The notes below the pieces were generated by a model. It saw only the letters and a program-made list of their open reading frames with translations. It made no database searches and was not told where the DNA came from. A DNA stretch of 64,000 nt from Monilinia fructicola (taxonomy: Eukaryota > Ascomycota > Leotiomycetes > Helotiales > Sclerotiniaceae): NCBI GenBank assembly GCA_008692225.1, contig VICG01000006.1, forward strand, positions 811,501 to 875,500, written 5' to 3'. Of this stretch, positions 58,334-64,000 are shown one piece after another. The translations under genes and the position numbers were made by a program. Position 1 is the first letter of the stretch, and each line of letters begins with the position of its first letter.

Positions 58334-61300
58334 TCAAGAGAAGAAATATTGGCTCTGCCTAAGGCGTGAAACGTCGAAAGCCCCCTGTGTCACAGTTAGT
58401 CTTCAGCTAGAATTATAGTTCGAAGTCTGCTTACCTTCTTCGGAATTGGGGGGAACTTCAAGGGAAGCCAAACAGTCACGGAAGTTTCACCTGCACCCTT
58501 CACCCGCGGGGCCTTCGGTCTCATTCTTTCTTCGAAGCCAGACTTCGAAGCTGGCACAGATTCTGTTTCTTGCAAGTCTTCCTCCGCAGCCTCCGATTCA
58601 ACTGTTAGATCACCCTCCAAAACTTCCTCCTCTGAAGCTTCTTCTGTAGCACCAGTATCCCAAGTGCTAACGGTGTCGTGCTCTTTAGCTGATCTTGAAT
58701 TGACCATGTTCCCTAACCCGACGTTCTTGACATCTAGTTCTAGATCGAGCTCAGATTCTTCCGCTGTCTCTTCGTATATACTGGCTGATGTAACCATACT
58801 TTTCCCTTCTTCTACCTCTTCTGGATTGGATGAACGAAGAAGACGTTGTCTCTCCACCTCTCTCAATAACTCCGCGTGTTTATTTCTCTCGCCCATTTTC
58901 AAAGATTTGCGATATTGAGATATCTTGGTATGTGCTAGCGTCCCTCGCTTGACTTTTACCAACTGCATGTAGTCTTTATATCGAGTAGTCATTTCTGCTG
59001 ACAAACGGCCAATAACGTCGTCGCTGTGTATTTCGATGAAAGCATCTCTCAGAATGGTATTCATTACATCGATATCAGCTGCGTGTGTCCAAAACGAATC
59101 GTGAACGGCAGCAAATGATAAATTTGCTTCATTACTTTTTACTGCTGAGAGAAGCATATGTGTTGCATCAAGGGAGTGAATGAAATTGGGCGGAAATCCT
59201 TGGAGTTGCTTACGACTGCTGACAGGATCCGATCGATGTGGCTCGGATAAGCTGAGAGCCTGAAGGTTCGTACGAATTTGCCGCGATTTGTGGGTTCGGT
59301 AAGGTTGAACCACCGGCATGTTCAGCGGTGTCGTCCAGATGACACTAGATTTGAATTGAATTAAATCATCCAAACTAGCTACATCTTTTTTCAAAGTACC
59401 CGCCTCTCCCAAAGAGCTGTATTTAACTATGCGTTCAACTTGCTCAGGTGTCAAACTAGTTGAGATTCGATTTGCACAATCCCCAAGCCAGTATTGAATG
59501 TCGTGAGCTCCCCGAAACATGGTTGAGAGCGCAGTGAAAATTTTAGTGACCACATACGAGGCTAGTGTGCCAGGATTCTCGTCATTACCATCTGGTAAGT
59601 CCTTATGGGCTGCCACGAGTTGTTTGCGTACTTGAGCTTTAGCTCCGATGAATGTAACGCCATAAACATTGGTCATAACAGTCTGTTTAACAACCTTTCG
59701 AGTTATTTTTCCATCCAAAATTTTAGCCCTGGGGTGGCCGGCAAGCAAATCTTTTGCGATGCTTTCCTTTACAAGATTGGCAACTGCCGTATAAACATCC
59801 GCCGGGCGGTCACCGGGTTCGAGATTTACTTGCTGAGCACCCCATACATCACCACCTAAGGCAGCGTAATGTTGGAGGCCGTTACATGTACCATCCTGAT
59901 GAACGGGTAAGTATGAAACGAAGCGAGCTGGGTCACCAGATTCAAGCGCATTCTTGAGTTCCATACAAGCTGCTAAGCATTGCCACGGATCTTCGGCCTG
60001 CAGCCACCACTTGTTGCCTCCCAATGGGTTGCTTGCTGAGTCGTAGATTTCGTCAATATTTTTGCTGGCAAACTCTTCCCTCTCTTTGAGGCTGGCTTTG
60101 TCAAAACCGTATACATTAGCGAGGTGGACTTTGAGCCACTTCAAACCAGAATTACCAAGTTCCTTCCCAACTCCAAACATCATAAGTCCTCGACAATGGT
60201 CTGCTCCCATGTGATTGAGGTACGGAGGGATTGGATATGCTCTCCCTCGAAAGTCAACATTGTGTGGGAAGTAGAAAGTTTTATCGCGCAGAGCTCTGGC
60301 AATTTCTAGTTGAAAGTTTTGGAAACAACGTTGAGAATGAAAACCTCCCTTCGCATTCTCGACCTTCTTAACGGCAGTAACCCATCTTCGCCGTTCAAGC
60401 GGATCGGAAGATGTTTCAGGCTCGGGGGGGTATTCGAGTTTTGGTTTATCCGGGGCAAGGTTTGCAACTGCGTCACCCGAATTCCAGGCCTCTAGCATGA
60501 CATCGAAAACTGGTTGGTTGATTCTCCAGGATTGCTCTCCGAGTATATTGAGGCCCTTGAAAATCATTGCCAAATTGCCCTGATCGATAGCAGCGTCCGC
60601 GTAATTTCTTTGATCTTGATCTCCGTTCTTGACACGCATAACCCTTCCAGGGTGTCTAAGAAATCCACCAGAACTGAATCCAGTCCATGGCTCAGGCTTC
60701 ACAAGCATAGGAAGATGTTTTGCGAGAAGACTGTGAACAGGCTCGCGTTTAAGCTGGTCGACAATAACTTTGTGGGTATTGATAATTCCAAGCTTCTTGC
60801 CCAGCTTGTATTGCTGCGCATGAGAAAAGGCCGGTTGCATTTGAGTAACAACTTCTTGGGTTTCAGGATGCGTTAATGTGACGGGGACTCTGGCAACTTT
60901 TATTAAGGCTTCCAGCAAGCAAGAGCCAACTTTAGCTCTTATCCCTATGGACCACTCACTCTCACGGATATGTGAAGAAAGTGAAGCTTCGGACGAGAGA
61001 TCGGTAGGATCGTTGATATCCGCTGATTCTCCACTGGCATTGCGGGCTCTACTTTTGAGCAGCCGGAGCATTCGAGCTCTCTCAACTACACTGTCACGCC
61101 AGAGAGGTTTCTGCTTATTTTGTTGTAAGGATTCGTAGATACTTTCGTCTTCTACACTCTTGGCAATTTGCAAGATGGCAAATGATAAAGTGAGTCCTTT
61201 GTCAATACCTGACGCTGTTAAAGCATGCATATGGGCGATGATTGTTAGGGCAGCGAGCTTTTCGGGTGACAGGTAGCGTAGAAAGGGGCCGTATTCGCAT

Positions 61301-62595
61301 CGACTAATGTCTATCTCGCTTCTATTCTTCTTTGACTCTGCCTCATCGATGGCTTTCAATTCTTCCTTCAAAGCTTTTGTGAGAGCTACATGCCATTTCC
61401 ACATTCTCGCACCCAATGATTTGGATTGCAGTGATGTATTCAATCCCAATTTCGCTAAATTCGAGCTCTCGTCTCTCCAACGATCTATAGCAGCCTGTAC
61501 CGCATCTTCTTCCAGTTGCGCCTGAATAGCACGATGTTGCTCCTCAGTCATCTTTGACATGTCGTATCCTATAGCAGGCAAACTCGAAAACAACGACAAT
61601 GTTTTCCTTAAGGATTTCAATCCAAGGCCTTTTTGAGCGGTCTGGCGAACTTCAGGAACAGGTCCATTTATTTTTTCGGCGTATTGTAGAACTCCGTCGG
61701 AAGAGTCTACCACAGGTGGTGAGGATGTCTCAGACGCAAGGATATCTCCAATGTCTCCGAGTCCCTCGGCCAAATTGTACTCGGGGCAAATATTGACGAT
61801 GGTATTCAATTCCTCGGCATTCAAAACATTGGACGCTAGAACCTCTAAGCCAGCGTCTCCTTCGACCATATCCATGTATCTTGATACCAATCTATCGCGT
61901 CGTTGACCCGAGGGTGATTGAAGTGAAGCTTTGAGCATGTATGCCACGGTCAAGGCATCTTGTGGAAGACCCTTGTTTCGTACTTCGAGTTCGAACCATT
62001 TATGTAAGAATTGAGTTGCTTTTTCAGAATGTTTAATCATGATTTCCTGGATAGCGGATCGTAGGAACTGGTTTGTTAACTGCAAAAGTGTTTCCCTACT
62101 GACATCCGACATTTGTGATATACGTTTGAAGATAACACTTGCACGCTCTATCCTCCCAACCTGTAAACAAGCACGGAGTAACGCTATAACCTCATCACTA
62201 GTACCACCAATCGCATCATATCCACCACGTCGATGTCTTAGGGGAGCTGTCGCTCCATCATCTGGAATTATGATCGGGTTTTGAAATTCTGGTAGCTGGA
62301 ATGATGCATAATTCGGTGGTGGGTTTTGTAAACCATCGAAGGAGAGCTCCTCAAATGGCTGGCTTATTGCAGTTGCTAGGGACCGCGATTGGGGTTTTGT
62401 CAAGTTTTCGTTCGAATTCCGCCTTTTTCGAAGGCCAGTCGCTTGAGGCACCGCGTCGACATGATGATTTCTGCATGTGATAGTTTTATTCGAATGAATG
62501 GTCGGATATAAAAAAGGAAAGTATGTTTGTTGATGTTTGAGTTTATCAACAATTGGATTGCGACGAGCTCTTCGTCCTGCAGCTCGTACCAGCAT
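58334..62595 (-). CDS. RPO41: Mitochondrial DNA-directed RNA polymerase
   Basis: This is the single-subunit, T7-like polymerase that transcribes mitochondrial DNA and primes its replication. Two exons (62595-58435, 58384-58334) give 1403 aa. The N-terminus MLVRAAGRRARRNPIV is a typical presequence. The N-terminal extension runs to about residue 600. Catalytic motifs are complete: NVDFRGRAYPIPPYLNHMGA, VHQDGTCNGLQHYAALGGD (catalytic Asp), VVKQTVMTNVYGVTFIGAKA (motif B), PPNFIHSLDATHM and AAVHDSFWTHA (motif C, second catalytic Asp). Read without splicing, the frame ends in an unconserved 12-residue tail. The 50-nt intron (58385-58434; GTAAGC donor, GACTAAC branch, ACAG acceptor) leads to the conserved end GAFDVSRLRQSQYFFS. 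An acidic Glu/Ser-rich insert precedes the C-terminal block. The gene is divergent to ATP25. Confidence 0.96.
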
Positions 62596-63239
62596 CTTGA
62601 TGATAGATGGGGGAAGAAAGTCTTAAGAGAGAGGGGAGTTCTCTGAGCCCTGGAGCTATTATCAAAGTGAGATTAGAACAATAAATTGATTGAACAGTCG
62701 GTATATGTATGTATTTATTGAAAGATAGAAGAGAGGAACAAGTTAAATGCGGTCATAATCAGTATGATTCGTCAATATCTGATAGATACTAGGTAGGGAG
62801 TGAAGTAAATGTACAATGGATGGGGAAGAGTTGTTTGGTGGAGGGGATGTTATATGAAGATGAAGGTCACTTGGGGGGGAAGAGGAGTAGAGAAGTAGAG
62901 AAGTAGAGAAGTTGAGGCAAAATGGAGATTGATTTTTTTTTCTCTCTTGATCTCTACCGAATGGATAAGGATGCACGGACATGGGCACTTGCCATCGATA
63001 AGGGAATCCAACTGTGTAGAGGTAGTTTTAACCGGAATTCAGCCGGGCCCCGTGCACTAATAAGGATGAATAATCATTTCAGCCTTGTTTCCCCGTTCCC
63101 TCGCTAAAAACTACCCCCCTCCCAGAAAAAATGGCGAGGTAGGTAGCTGGAGGTATTAGGTAGGTATCGATTGGAAACCTCAGTCCTTCCCAGGTCCAAT
63201 ACTTACCTAGGTAGTTATCACTGTCATCAATTGACCAAG
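62596..63239. promoter_or_regulatory. Bidirectional intergenic region between RPO41 and ATP25
   Basis: A 644-bp region separates the two start codons and must hold both promoters. It includes a GAGAAGTA run (about 62888-62912), an ACCTAGGT palindrome (63205) and several TAGGTAGG runs. No transcription-factor site is claimed. Confidence 0.5.
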
Positions 63240-64000
63240 ATGGTTGTCAGTCAAGCTATAAGAGCTGCTGGATGCGCATCGTGTCGTTTATCCCTGTTAC
63301 GAAATGCTACATCTCTCCCCACTCGAATCCTTCCAGCCTCTGGGAGATTTCATGCGACTAAAATCCCGAGGCGACAAATTCGATTTTCATCTCATTCACG
63401 AATAGGCGAACTGGATGAAACTTCCATGCGTGCGGATACTCTTGAGAGTCGAGGGTTTTTGAATGAAAATGAAGCAGATGGAGAAGAGGTCAAGACCGAA
63501 TCTTCCCAATATGAGGCTGTTCTGAAAGGTCAAGAGCCTTTGAATGAGATCAAGGCAGATGAGGAGATTGGGACTTCAGTTTCTGCTGTGCCATGGTATC
63601 TACAAGTCGAAACTCCTCAAACGACACCGAAAGCTCTTTCCGAACGCCAAAAAATTCCAGATCTACCAGAGTTGCCACCTCCAATTCTTCAACCCATGCT
63701 ACAGCATATCTCGGTCGACTTGGGTCTTGATGATCTTACACTGCTAGATTTACGAAAGCTTGACCCTCCACCCGCCCTCGGAGCGAACTTGATAATGCTT
63801 ATTGGCACAGCACGAAGTGAAAAGCATTTACATGTCTCTGCGGATCGATTATGTCGATGGTTGAGAAGTACATATAAGCTACGTCCAAGCGCAGATGGGT
63901 TATTGGGAAGGAATGAGTTGAAATTGAAACTGAGACGCAAATCACGGAGAGCTAAGCTTTTAGGTAGTGCGGCCGACGACAATGGCGATGATGGTATAAG
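63240..64000 (+). CDS. ATP25: ATPase synthesis protein 25, mitochondrial (5' part; continues beyond window)
   Basis: The frame from the ATG at 63240 is open to the window end, so the gene is truncated on the right at about 253 codons. The N-terminus [20 protein letters not shown] and the following Arg/Ser-rich stretch make a mitochondrial presequence. An acidic linker follows. The conserved block starts at [10 protein letters not shown] and includes [20 protein letters not shown] and [20 protein letters not shown], which together mark the N-terminal, RsfS-like domain of fungal Atp25. Yeast Atp25 is cleaved into two parts. The C-terminal part stabilises the ATP9 mRNA and the N-terminal part helps Atp9 ring assembly. 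Only the N-terminal part is visible here. The gene is head-to-head with RPO41. Confidence 0.92.
   Translation, partial: MVVSQAIRAAGCASCRLSLLRNATSLPTRILPASGRFHATKIPRRQIRFSSHSRIGELDETSMRADTLESRGFLNENEADGEEVKTESSQYEAVLKGQEPLNEIKADEEIGTSVSAVPWYLQVETPQTTPKALSERQKIPDLPELPPPILQPMLQHISVDLGLDDLTLLDLRKLDPPPALGANLIMLIGTARSEKHLHVSADRLCRWLRSTYKLRPSADGLLGRNELKLKLRRKSRRAKLLGSAADDNGDDGI

Overview
The window is nuclear DNA from a filamentous ascomycete. The genes carry short GT-AG introns (mostly 45-170 nt) with CTRAY-type branch sites. Several products belong to fungal lineages: a NirA-like Zn2Cys6 regulator, a hybrid histidine kinase, a GH28 pectinase, a 2EXR protein and ATP25. Protein similarity as I recall it suggests Leotiomycetes, close to Botrytis/Sclerotinia; that placement is inference, not shown by the sequence. 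No prokaryotic, viral, plasmid or CRISPR feature was seen.

Layout. 1-1139 is the 3' end of a low-complexity protein gene cut by the window edge. 2354-5899 (-) is a mitochondrial PPR protein. 5900-9345 is repeat-rich spacer holding a 252-bp TA-flanked MITE. 9346-10860 (+) is phosphomevalonate kinase (ERG8). 11690-17076 (-) is a six-exon hybrid histidine kinase. 17077-20680 is repeat-rich spacer. 20681-21754 (+) is a 2EXR protein, convergent with a secreted GH28 enzyme (22337-23943, -). 25087-26016 (+) is a PNPOx/Alr4036-like gene broken by a 7-bp tandem duplication. 28940-30283 (+) is an unrecognised protein, followed by an Arc1-like tRNA-binding protein (30979-32229, -). A Baeyer-Villiger monooxygenase (33819-35936, +), a NirA-like regulator (37341-40417, -) and an MFS transporter (42958-45194, -) follow. 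Then DcpS (48128-49164, +) overlaps tail-to-tail with a GILT-like thiol reductase (49127-50095, -). Next come a hexokinase-family protein (50860-52566, +), the splicing factor Cdc5/Cef1 (53208-55614, -) and a small secreted Ser/Thr/Cys protein (56303-57125, -). Mitochondrial RNA polymerase RPO41 (58334-62595, -) diverges from the truncated ATP25 gene (63240 to window end, +).

How the genes relate. Three genes serve mitochondrial gene expression or ATP synthase assembly (PPR protein, RPO41, ATP25), and the last two share one 644-bp intergenic region. ERG8 is in the mevalonate/sterol pathway. DcpS, Cdc5 and Arc1 are RNA housekeeping. The monooxygenase, regulator and transporter could form a small oxidative catabolic or metabolite group, but no backbone synthase is present. 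Exon models were built by hand from splice consensus, reading-frame continuity and family conservation; every multi-exon model given here closes in frame.

I found no convincing previously undescribed system. The most useful observations are the MITE and a possible relative, the 7-bp frameshifting duplication, a GC-AG intron, three stop-free 3n introns in the regulator, the DcpS/GILT coding overlap, the hidden last exon of RPO41, and two enriched intergenic palindromes.
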